NCBI GenBank assembly: GCA_001662425.1
Contig: BDDC01000579.1
Location: 5,784 to 53,429, forward strand
From: Chlamydomonas sphaeroides
Taxonomy: Eukaryota > Chlorophyta > Chlorophyceae > Chlamydomonadales > Chlamydomonadaceae
Direction: 5' to 3'
DNA length: 47,646 bases
The notes beneath the pieces were generated by a model. It did not search any database and was not told the origin of the DNA. It worked only from the letters and a program-made list of their open reading frames with translations. Positions 11,985-22,217 of the stretch are shown here, piece after piece. The translations under genes and the position numbers were made by a program. Each line of letters begins with the position of its first letter. Position 1 is the stretch's first letter.

Positions 11985-13560
11985 TTGACCCATGCTGATG
12001 GCGGCGGAGACTCACCCCAGGCATCCGAGCATTCTGGTGCCTCCGGCCCCCTACCTTCCCGCCACCGCTCTTGCTGCCCTCCCGCACATCAAAAGGCGCG
12101 CGATGTCAACGCAGCACTCAACATGCGCTATGTGACCGTCTGTCGGCTCACAGATGGCCATGGTGGCAGGCCGCCTGCCCTGAGGCGCCAGCCGCGCCGC
12201 GCGCCCGGCGGAGACAGCGACACGGATGGCGATGGCGGCTGCGAAGGGCTGGGGCCGGGCGGAGGCGGCGGCCGCAGCCGCGGCAAGCGCAGCCGACCGA
12301 GCTCTGACGGCGGGGGCCGGGGCAGGCCCGCCGCCGCTGCCGCCGCCACCCCCGGGCCGGCGCCGAGCGGTACCGGGGGCGAGGGCCGCGGCCGAGCTCG
12401 GCCGCAGCTGGCCATGCCCAGCGGAAGCGCAGCGGTGTTGGGGCCTGCGTCTGCAGTGAGGGCGGGCCCTGTCTCCTGGCCGTGCATGGCTGGTTGGGCG
12501 GCGGCTATTGCAGTGGCGGCAGTAGGCTTGTGCTGGCGCGAGGCCGGGGGGCCCGCCGTTTCTTTGCTTTCAAGCGTGCCCGGGCGATGTATGGGTGAAG
12601 GGGCCGGCACGTAGAGCGCTGGTTGTGACAGTGGTGGGCGCCTACGCACGCAACGCCTTTAAATAATATAGCCCACATCGGTGGGGGCGGCTGGCAGGCC
12701 TAGATGGAGGACTGGGGACGCAATGTCTCCCACTCCGGATGGGGCCACCATTTCACCCTGCTGGGGTGGGCGGCCACTCGGTACGCACTTCACACGGCTG
12801 GCGCTCGATTTTGGCGCTCGACCACGCCGTCGCTGGTGTTCGACCCATGCTGGTTGCGGCACAGGCATCCGAGCATTCTGCTGCCTCCGTGCCGGCCGGC
12901 TCTGGCACATGCCGGTGCAAGGAGAGACTCTCCCATGTGCCGGTTATTGAGCAAAGCCCGCGTGCAAGGCAAACGGCGCGAGGCGGAGGTGCGAAGAGCG
13001 CGGGTTGGGATTTCCATAGCCCATCGCAGGCGCACCACCGTTTGCCGATTGACCCGCGAGCACGGCATGGAGCCAGCCGCCTGCCGTGGAGCGTCCGCCG
13101 CGCCACACGCCAAGCGGCCGCGACGGGGTCCGCGGCGGTGATGGCGCCAACCTGGGGCTCTGCTCGGCAGCAGGGGCGGCGGCCGTGGCAATCGGGTCCC
13201 TAGAGCTATAAGCTGTAGATACGGGGTCAGGGCACGCGCCGGGCCGGCGCTGGCTGGCAGGAGGCACGTTTTGGCAGGGTTGGCGGCCGCGGCGAGTGCC
13301 GAAGCTCGTCCGCCCATACTGTAGAGGCAACGCCGGGTCGGGCCTCACTTGGGTTCAAGCGGGAGCGTAGCGGTGCTCATTGCAGCATGGCCCAGGAGGC
13401 CTCCTGGCATGGGCGGCGAGGGCGGGCCTTGTCTGCGTGCTGGCTGGATCCAGGATGGCTGGCTGGGTGGCGGCTGTCGTCACCGGTGGAGCGCGGGCCC
13501 AGGCTTGTGCCGCTGTAAGGCTGTCGCTACGCTGGCGTGCTAGGGAGACCACGTGCTGAG
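11985..13560 (+). mobile_element. Two decayed repeat copies with a TnpB/Fanzor-like motif
   Basis: The first copy (about 11,985-12,650) contains an open frame with CCPPAHQKARDVNAALNMR around 12,075-12,135. RDxNAAxNI after a Cys-rich stretch is the mark of the last RuvC motif of TnpB-family nucleases, including eukaryotic Fanzor proteins. The second copy (about 12,690-13,560) repeats the flanking text: CATCCGAGCATTCTG occurs at both about 12,020 and 12,866, and VCRLT plus an Arg/Pro-rich tail recur, but the RDxNAA core is gone. Further tail similarity (LASWAAAVAIAAVRLC against MAGWAAAIAVAAVGLC) appears near 19,370-19,600. No complete nuclease is present; these are relics at best. Confidence 0.35.
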
Positions 13561-14213
13561 GCTCGCCGGCCGGTTTCCACGGGCCGGCCCCGTCAATTGG
13601 CGCTCCCATCCATTGCAGGACCAGTGGAGCAACCGCTTTAATGCCCACTGCACGAGCTGGGCTCGTCTCGGGAGCGACCCAGTCCCCTCACCAGGAACGG
13701 CCGGGGCTCGCGTGCGCTACGCACGGAGCAGCCACAAAGCTACAAGCCTCAGGGCCTCGCTACCGCGGCGCCCCTACCTGGGCCCATGCAGCCATCCAGC
13801 CAGCAGAACGGTAGGTCCCACCCGTGCCGCCAACGGTGCACCCAACACCGCGATGCTCCCGCTTGTCACCCGAGCCCGGGCCCTACCCAACGTGGCCACT
13901 ACCGACGGCACTTGCCACGGCCGCCAACCCTGCCAGCAGGCCTCGTGCCTGCCAGTGAAGGCCCGGCCCCGGCTCCAACATTCCCATATCCCCATTCATT
14001 CTTATTCCACAAAAGTCCCCGGCTCCGACCACCACAGCCAGGGCCCAAGCGGACACATCTATCGCCACCGCCGCCGCCCCTGCTGCCGAGCGACGCCCCG
14101 GCGCTGGCATAGCGACAGTGGTAGCCGCGGACGACGTCGCGGCAGCCTCGCCCCGGCAGGTGGCCGGTCTCCGCCGCGCTCGCGGGAGAGCTGCAGGCGG
14201 TTGCGTCGCGGCT

Positions 14214-14262
14214 GGTGTGTGGGGGTGTGGGGGTGTGAGGGGTGTGGGGGTGTGGGGGTGTG
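14214..14262. repeat. G-rich minisatellite, unit GGGGGTGT
   Basis: About six imperfect 8-base units in tandem with one GAGGGG variant. The G-runs could form a quadruplex. Confidence 0.8.
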
Positions 14263-15045
14263 CACGCCGCTGACGCCAGCGGCCGATAGCCGGCGCAGTG
14301 TCCGATGGGAAGCTGTCCCATGCTCGTGGCGCCGTCCTCCAGCTCATGCGCACACCTGCGGCCGCATGGCGTCGCGGTGACGGCTAGACATACAAGCTAG
14401 CGCCGCAGAGATGGAGCCACACGGAAAAAGCTACACAGGTGGATCCTCACATCCTCTACGTACACACTGCAGGAGCGAGCAGCAGGAGCAGCGCAGCGCC
14501 CTGAGTCGTGTACCGTGGTCATCAGCGGGGCGCGCAGCGCCACCAGCGGGGCTGCCAGGGCCGCGGCGGCCTTGACTGCTGCCGGGCTGCAGCTGCCGTG
14601 CCCTGTCGGGCGTTGCCCCTGCGCACAAATGCTGCAGCAGCAGAGTCGGCCCAGATATACGCACCCTCGGACCTGCCTTGCCACCGAGCTGCTGCAGCCC
14701 TGCTCACCACCCCGTGTTGGTCGGGGCGTTGTTGCTCAGCGGCGGCCGGACGGGGGACGAGGTCATCGAGCTTCGCCCGGCCTTTCCCGTTGCGATGGGA
14801 GCGCGTGGCCGTGGCGTGGTGTGACGTGTGCTCTGACCCACAGTCTGACCTTCTTCTCATTGTCATGCCGCTACAGACGTGATTGTGCTTGTATGATTCG
14901 TGGCTCATTACAACGCCACCGCGCCTGCCAGCGCCTACACGCCGCTGTCAAGTCTGAACACCATGTGCCTCACCCGGCGGGGGCTACCAGTACCCTCCTG
15001 GTACCCGTTGGAGGGAAGTGCATGGCCCGGGCTTTCACTGATAAC

Positions 15046-15067
15046 CCAGCGTGGAAGTCAGGGTAGG
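15046..15067. repeat. 22-base dispersed motif, copy 1
   Basis: The stretch CAGCGTGGAAGTCAGGG and its flanks recur exactly at 32,567-32,588. This suggests that fragments of one dispersed repeat lie at both places. Confidence 0.55.
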
Positions 15068-16328
15068 ATACCAATAGACAGCACGGAACGGCCAGCTCGA
15101 TACATTTTCTTTACTGAATCCTCGCCGGCGAATCTACACGGATCTACGACCCCAGTCCCGCCGGAATTATGTGCGGTGCGTAATGAAGCCCCTCGAGGAA
15201 GCGCATGTAAGTAAATATTGCGGGCAGCCGCTCTCTGCCCTGCGCAACAGACCCTGAGGCCAACACCTGCATGCAAGCACGCAACGCCGCTTGCTCTAGC
15301 GGCCCCCCTTCCCCACGCGTCCCACACATCTCGCCTTGGCCCGTTTGACGACCCAACCCACCCATCGCATGCTGGGGTCACAGCAACCGTGTATGCAACA
15401 ACCCCGCAACCCACCCACACAGTCACTGCGCTACATGCACCTTTATTCTCGAGCCCCGGACACATGAAACACCGTTTGATGGTGGGCCCACCCCTACGGG
15501 ACCCAGCAGGCCTCTACTGCTTTCCAATCAACCGCCCTCAAGCCGTTGCGCGGTGGGAGCCCACTCCACGCGTGGCCGCGCCCCTCCGCACCCTTGGGAC
15601 AGCATCGCTACGCAGCAGCATGGCTCCTGGCCGTCGAGCAAGCGGCGCCCACGCCTACACCAAAAACTGGTGCCGCCATCGCATCCACGCCGCCTCCTCC
15701 GCGCCTCCTCCTCCTCTCTCTTATTGACCTGCTCGGCATACCTGGGTGCCCAGCGCGGCACAACTCCAGTGACACATGCCCCTCCGCCGCCTTGCGCGTT
15801 TCTTGAAAAGCATCCTCCAGTTTTGAATTGAACACCACCCCTTCTTGTCACAGGACAGCGCAATTGCGCGACACGACAGCCGATGTGTTGCCCGCCATTC
15901 CGGTTGCAGTCTCCCGGCGTGCTAACCTAAAGCCCCAGGCCCGCGTAAGTCGCGCGTGCAACACGAGAACGAAAGGAACGCAGCAACCCACCACCTGCTG
16001 CGCCCTCACCGTTCCCACACACACCTCCACTCACTCGCCCCAGCGTCCCGCAGCAACTGCCGCTTGCCGCGACCGGCGCCTGCCCTCGCCAGCCGCTGCC
16101 GCCGCCACCGCACGAACTCCGTGTGCGCAACGGCCATGATACTATGCACTTCTGGTACTTTGCAGTCCATCCAATCCTGTCGCGACAATAAGCCTGTACC
16201 CAGCCGAACCCGTTCCTGCCATGGGCCGGTGCCACATCCCAGCACCCTCTTCCAGAGGCGGCCTCCGCCTCCGCACAACCGCCTGACTACGCCCAGCGCC
16301 GCCCTCAAGGCGGCGCTGCCTGGCCGGC

Positions 16329-18671
16329 TCACTCGCTGGGCCAGTCCGGGATGCGACCCATGTGCGCCACACCGCCGCTGCTGGTGGCAGCCGCCAGCTC
16401 ACGGCGGGGCACGCCGCGGCCGGCCGCGGCCGAGCCGGACTGCCCGCCGAGGCGGCTGATTCGAGCCAGGTGTGGGTCGGACGACGCCCTGGCGGTCAGC
16501 GCCTCCTCACCCAGCTCCGAGCGGATGAGCTCCTCCTGCGGCGCCGCAAGACGCGGGGCCCAACACGTTGGCACAAGCACGGCGTCACACGTCTAACCCT
16601 GCGAGCTGGCCCCTGCCGCAGCAGCATTAGCGGTGCAGCCTGTGCCCCAGCCCGCGGCGCGCCGCTGCCCAGCCGCCCCAGGCGACATGCGCGGGGCCAC
16701 CACGGCGACCCAGCACTCGATCGCCTCACCAGGTCGCATCCGTAGCTCTTCATGAGCAGCTCGCTTGCTTGGTCCGGCCGCATCACGCCCGAGCACAGCG
16801 CCGTCTCAATGCGCATCAGCAGCGCGTCGTCCACGGCGGCGCCCGACTGACTGCCGTACGGTGTACGAGAGCCGCGCGACGGCGGCGGCGCGGGCTCGTC
16901 GCCCACAGCGGCGCCCTTGGCGCACGACATGAGCGTGGCGCTAGAGGATAGGATTCCGGACGACTCGCGCGACGGCATTGTCGCCTGCTTCGAAGCCGGC
17001 CGCTTGTCGTCGGCGCCGGGGGCTGAGCTGAGCGGCTTGCCGCCGGCGCTCACCGCCGCATCGCCCAGCTCCTCGCGTAGTAGCTCCTCCTGTGGCGGCA
17101 GCGCAAGCGCGGACGCGGGCGGCGCCTTGAGCGGAAGGAGAGAGGGCGTGGGCTGGGCGCATAGGGGCGCCTATGGCCGGCAGCAGCACCAGGAGCGGGC
17201 CCCGCCACACGGGCGTGCGTGTGGGGATGCCCACGGGCGCCATGCCTTGCTGCTGTTCCTGGCGGGCCCTCGTACTGCCGTACCACGTGCCGTACTCACC
17301 AGGTCACAGCCGTAGCTCTTGAGCAGCTGCGAGGCCTCCTCGGGTCGCATCACGCCGCTGCTGAGCGCCTGCAATCACGGACGGCTTGCTGTCAGTACCG
17401 GTAGCCGCCGGTGCGCATACTACGGCGCGAGCCCCGAGGCGGACGGCGCGGCCTCCGTTGCTTGCCGACAGGCCAGTATCGCGCTCGCAAGCCAGCTTTC
17501 CACACGCTGGTGACACGCGACGCACACGCAACCACCGCGTCTGCACGCCGGCGCCCCAGACCCTTGCCTCTGATGCTCAGCCGCGGCTCAGCCCACAATG
17601 TCTGCTGCGCGACCCCATTACTGAAGCTGCAGGGACTGCCCCTAGCCCCGTCCATATACATTCTTCTCGCTACCTGGTCTCCAAACAACAGAAAACAGAC
17701 CCCACAAGCAAGCAGCGGGGCCGGTCGCTGCCCGGGACCCGCAGCCTTCCGCAGTAGGCTAGCGGGCCAGTGCCGCAACGCGCTTTCCCAAGTTCGCGAA
17801 CGCCGCACCTGGTCGATGCGGCTGAGCAACGAGGTGTCGATGCGCGCTGGGTGCTGCTGCGCTGACGCCTCTTGCCCCGACAGGCTGCCGTTGTGGGCCG
17901 ACTTGCCAGACGCCCGGGCGGCAGCTGCCGCGGGCGCCAAAGGCGTGACATGGCAGTCGGGATACACGTCGCAGTCGGCGGGACTTCCCGTCAGGCTGCG
18001 CGTTGAGCGCGGGCTGGCTGACTCCGACGTGGCGCGCCCCGCGCGCCCTGTGCGGGCCGGCGCCGCAGACGCTAGGCTGGGCGCCGGGGCGCGTCGGCTG
18101 GAGGACGTGCCGGACGTGTTCGACAGCGAGTCAAACGTGCGCTGCCGGCGGGTCATCGTAGTGTTGCTGAGAGGCTTGTAGTGCGCGGTACTCTGGCGGG
18201 GGGTTGGGGGAACGGGAGGACCAATAAGAAGCAGCGGAAAAGAAACGGACTCTGCAGGCGAGGCAAATCACGTACAGTCCCCACGATGGTGGCTCGCGCC
18301 ACGGCGAGTCATGATATCCCCTGTCGCGCCGAAGTCTGTATGTGCCGCGTGCGTCGCGGGTAACGACTTGACTCACCGTGGCATGAGCTGCATGCCGCGA
18401 ACTGCGCTGCGTTGCGCTCAATACCGTGGGTATCAGGGCCGCTGTCTGGCCATACTGATGGAATACTGTGACTGCGGGGGGCAGACGAAGCGCGGAACGA
18501 CTGTGACGCCCGACCCTTGCGCGCCCGCTGCTGCCACTTAAGCCCGACTATAAGAAGGCGCGCACCAGCTGCAGCGAACACAACTAGGCCGATGATGAGG
18601 ATGAGAGCACCCAGCACCACGGCGAGCGCCTCCTGGTTCTGCGCTGGTGTTGTATCGCCGGCGGACGACAT
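16329..18671 (-). CDS. Unknown single-pass membrane protein with duplicated module
   Basis: I do not recognise the family. Five exons join in phase 0: 18671-18456, 18192-17809, 17368-17300, 17125-16730 and 16592 (or 16535)-16329, giving about 442 residues. Residues 14-44 form one hydrophobic helix (AVVLGALILIIGLVVFAAAG) followed by KWQQRARKGR, so the rest probably faces the cytosol. The body carries two copies of a module of the form LLxRIxxALxSGVMRPxxASxLLxSYGCDL, then an acidic helix PQEELLREELG or PQEELIRSELG. Copy 1 spans the exon 2/3/4 junctions; copy 2 lies in exons 4 and 5. In both copies an intron falls directly after YGCDL. The linkers are Ser/Ala-rich. The longer last exon is preferred because it restores APQEEL in the second copy. 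Function unknown. Confidence 0.72.
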
Positions 18672-20493
18672 CGTAAAATATAGTGCTCAATTAAGGGACA
18701 GCGAAGTGAAGACGTCGGCGTCAAAACGAAACGGTGCACCGCATCCGTCTTTGCGCTGTCAGTACCCGAGAAACGCTACAATCGCAAATACGGATTGCTG
18801 CATTTATCCATCATAATGTTAGAGCGCAGTGTGTGCACGGTTTGGGGGTTCGTCACAGTGTCAGACGCATTCAAGTCGACCACTTTACGAACCCTATGGC
18901 TGTCTATGGCTGCCAAGCATATGAAGACACATTGAAATCAGGTACAAGAGTTGTGCTGGCACATAAACCAGGGGTTTGGCATAGCCCCTGGTGCCCAGCC
19001 GTGCCCAGCAGGGTCAGTCCAGCCGTGTCCAGCTTAGTCAAGCCGCTGTCGTCCACCGCAGGCCCGTCAGGGCTCGTCCTGAAGGCTCGTCCTGTTGCCC
19101 TTGCCTGACAGCCCTTGTTTCTGGCACAGCGCAGTCAGAGTAATGTCGCCACAGCTCGCTGTACTGCAAAGCTTGAGATGTCCACGGTCCCGTGCCTAGA
19201 AAATGTGCGAGCCCCTGGCTCCCCAGCTCAATCCTGCCCTTTCATTGCCCAGCGACGCAATCGGGATTGTGTGGCACACCAGCTTTGTACTACAATCAAC
19301 GTGTCACAGGACGCCTGGTCCTACAGTGAAAGGACACTGTGGAGGGCTGTGGCGGGGGGGCCCTCCGCTGGCATGCAGCGGCGCCGCCGGCGCCACCGCC
19401 GCGGGTTGCTCTTGTTTTTCATCAGGTTGGATTCGGGCAGCGGCCGAGCTCAGCCTCTGGCAGCGCAAAGCGAAAGGGCAGCGGTGATGGGAGCTGAGTT
19501 CGCGGCGAGAGCGGGCCCTGCTGCTCCTGGCCGCGCTTGGCTGGCTAGCTGGGCGGCGGCTGTTGCGATAGCAGCCGTACGATTGTGCTAGCGAGAGGCC
19601 GAGCCCCCAGGCCCCGAGCCTCCTGGCCCTGCTCTTGCCCCACCAGGCCGCACAGAGCCTGCAGCTCGCCTGCGCGCCCTCGTCCTGCAGCGGCTGCCGG
19701 CATGTTCCCATGCCACTGCTGCTGCGTGCGTGCGTGTACAAGACGGCAGCAATGACTTCCACGCGAGTTCTTTAGTTTAAGGCGGCAGCAATGCAGCAGT
19801 CAATAATGCTTGGAGTCCCAAAACACAGTTTACACAGTTTGAGTTCACAGAAGTTAGAGCACACATCGCCTACGCCACACCAACCTGCCTACGACACCAC
19901 TTTTACTGATCGTTGAGCGCCTGTGAGCGGGGTACCGCAACCTGCTGCAACACCCCGAGGTTGCCACTACGGGAAAGCCTGAATTCGCTGCATTCCACGA
20001 TGGTTCTACAGTGGCAGCCTCAGTTCCCCGTGCCTTCTCCTCTCCGACCTCCACCCCTTCGTCATCTTCACAACCACCGCCTTCTGCACGGCCCTAAGCT
20101 ACTTGCCCTGCCCGGCTGTCGCTCAGGCCAGTTCGCGCTCTCTGCCCGCTTCTTCTGCTCCGAGCGGGCTGCTGCAGGGAAGGCAGGGGTGCCGGGGCGT
20201 GGGACTGGGTGCGGGGGTGTGGCGCAGCGCAGCCCTCAGGGCTGGGAAGTCGTCGTGCCGAGCGGGCAGCTGCAGCCATCTTCAGCCTGCGGCTGGCACG
20301 CACGCTGCCGCCTCGAGCGGGCGGCCGCAAACGGGAAGTGGCGCTGCCGTGAGGGGCGCTGACGTTGACGCCAGCAATCAAGCAAGCAAGGGCGCGGGCT
20401 GAGGCAGAGGGCTGGTGCCCTGTGGCTGGGCGGGCGGAAAGCGACGGGTGCGTAATAAGCGCGGGGAGCTGCTCCCCTGCTTGAGCGGCATGC
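18672..20493. other. Intergenic stretch with repeat debris
   Basis: The left end holds the promoter of the membrane repeat protein. Around 18,970-19,110 there are short direct repeats (AGCCGTG, GGCTCGTCCTG). Around 19,370-19,600 the sequence resembles the 3' half of the decayed element at 12,000-13,500. I see no gene. Confidence 0.45.
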
Positions 20494-20660
20494 CATGCGG
20501 ACATCAGTACGTATTGGTGTTGGGATGCAGCATGCGGACGTCAGTACGTATTGGTGTTGGGATGCGGCCTGTGGACGTCATCAGTACGTATTGGTGTTGG
20601 GATGCGGCCTGTGGACGTCAGTACGTTTTGGTCGGTGTTGGGATGCGGCATGCGAGGGCA
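20494..20660. repeat. Four tandem units of 37-40 bases
   Basis: Units share the text CAGTACGTATTGGTGTTGGG, beginning at about 20,505, 20,542, 20,582 and 20,619. The spacing is 37, 40 and 37; one unit gained three bases by duplicating TCA. Most units also contain GACGTC. The array ends 85 bases before the MITE. Confidence 0.9.
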
Positions 20661-20739
20661 GGAGCCGCCTGTGCCTGCTGCATGTGCGGCGCTACGGTAC
20701 CGTGATCCGTGGGGGTGTGTGGCGGAGTGGCGAGCTTGC

Positions 20740-20888
20740 GATGATGTAAGCAGGCAAAAGCCACTGGCTGCCGGAGAAGCGCATCTGCGGCTTACGCTTC
20801 CCCCCTCTGAAGCGGACCGTCCTCGGGTCACCCATCGCCGCAAATGCGCTTCTCCGGCAGCCGGTGGCTTTTGCCTGCTTACAGATGA
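20740..20888. mobile_element. MITE-like element with 46-base inverted repeats
   Basis: The element is 20,745-20,883 (139 bases). Its arms 20,745-20,790 and 20,838-20,883 are inverted copies with only two mismatches, both beginning TGTAAGCAGGCAAAAGCC from the outside. It is flanked on each side by the identical five bases GATGA (20,740-20,744 and 20,884-20,888), which reads as a target-site duplication. The 47-base centre codes for nothing. It is therefore a non-autonomous DNA transposon of a type with 5-base target duplication; the parent family is not visible here. The near-identical arms suggest a recent insertion. Confidence 0.8.
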
Positions 20889-22194
20889 GGAGGCCAGAGA
20901 GTTTAAGGAGCGCAGTGAGACTTGGGTGCGAAGCTGCCGCGAGCACTGGCCCAGACCAGCAGAGGCGCTGACGGTGAGGTCCTGTGCATACCCTGGCAAG
21001 CGGGCAAAGCGCGGCTGAGGGCCATACGCGATGTCGGCACCGCGAGCAGTTTGGACACCCCGCCGCCGCCGACACCCCAGCACGCCGCTAGCTGCCGCTG
21101 CGTGGCCGTCCTTCCAACGGCAGAAATAAAGGATGTGGCGAGCTCTCCTACGGCATGGCGTCTGCAGGGTGATTACAGGTGCGCTGGGCTTGGCAGCGGG
21201 ATGCTCTAAATGTTGAGGTTACACCGACCCAGTCCCTCCGACGTGCCCTTGCTAGGCTACAGGCGTGCGTGAGGTGCGCCTGCGCCCGCGCTCCCACGCA
21301 CCCCACCACCTGCCTACGACCGCCTCCTGTCAGACCCCGCCGTCCCGCTGCGCCTCCGCCGCCCGGGCTCAGGCACAAAGACAAGCTCGCGCTCCCCGAT
21401 CCTGTCGCAAACAGCAACGCACGCTCGTGGCCGTTAGTTGCGTGGGCCGCATTAGCAGCATGCCGCAGCCGCAGCCCTGCCACAAGCAAGGCCACGAGGG
21501 CCACTTGGGGGCCTGACGCAGCGGCGCTCAGGCCCGGCACGATCAGCACGGAGTCACTGTCGCAACAACCTGCTCCACACGTTCGTGTGTCCTGTGTGAG
21601 GACTGCACTTATGGGGACTGCACACCTCATGACCCCAAACCACACCCCAAACCGCCCCGATGCCGCATCCTCAGCCGCAACCGCAGCGCACGCTATGCTC
21701 CCACAGCAAGCCGGGCTCTAGCAGTCCCGGATTGCGCATGCGGCCAATCCCGGAGCGTGGCCAGGGAGGGGGCGAGGGCGTGCGTGGCAGCCCACCCTGG
21801 GGCCGTGACGCCCAACGCCCCTGCTGCGGCCACTGCGCGCAACGCTCCTCCAAGCTGCACGCCCGACCGGCAATCGCTGACGCGCGCTGCAGGGGACACG
21901 CCTCAGCGGTTGCCAAGCCTGGCGTACAAGGGCTTCCCACAAGCCCTCACAGGCGCTCCCCCCACAAGCAACACCCGACTCCCCCACTCAGGGTGCAGCT
22001 GCGGCCGGCTGCCCCCGCCAGCCTCCGCCTGACTGGCAGCCGCTGCCTGCTGGGTCCAGGCGACGTCGGTCCCGGCATGCCTCCGCCCACAGCCCATGGC
22101 CACAGCAGCTGCCGCCGCCGCAGCCGGCAGGTCGCTGCCAGCCTCCACTGCCCCGGCCGCCACGCCTTCATTGTTAGCTGGTCTCTAAAGCCCT
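20889..22194. other. Region downstream of NDUFAF2, no other gene seen
   Basis: About 1.3 kb, most of which may be the 3' UTR of NDUFAF2 on the - strand. The open frames have no recognisable content. A second copy of the last coding bases of NDUFAF2 lies at 22,146-22,167. Confidence 0.45.
21173..21177 (-). terminator. Candidate poly(A) signal TGTAA for NDUFAF2
   Basis: TTACA on the + strand is TGTAA on the coding strand, about 1.0 kb after the NDUFAF2 stop codon. Position and motif fit volvocine usage; a nearer variant signal is possible. Confidence 0.35.
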
Positions 22195-22217
22195 TCACTG
22201 CCCCGGCCGCCACGCCT
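22146..22217. repeat. 22-base direct repeat around the NDUFAF2 stop
   Basis: The text CACTGCCCCGGCCGCCACGC(CT) occurs at 22,146-22,167 and 22,196-22,217. The second copy encodes, on the - strand, the final AWRPGQ-stop of NDUFAF2; the first lies just downstream in its 3' UTR. Confidence 0.85.

Larger units (their letters stand above)
13561..16328. other. Intergenic stretch without a supported gene
   Basis: About 2.8 kb with only GC-driven open frames, such as 14,397-14,684 on -, that match nothing I know and have no clear splice partners. It holds the G-rich minisatellite at 14,214 and one copy of a 22-base motif also found at 32,567. The 3' UTR of the membrane repeat protein on the - strand should enter from the right. 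Confidence 0.45.

Noticed and set aside
13553..14380. 275-codon open frame on +
   Set aside because: It crosses the G-rich minisatellite, is Pro/Arg/Ser-rich as GC DNA predicts, and matches nothing recognisable.
14397..14684. Possible exon on - with a Cys-rich end
   Set aside because: No matching acceptor/donor pair and no similarity; the frame is closed on both sides within 100 codons.
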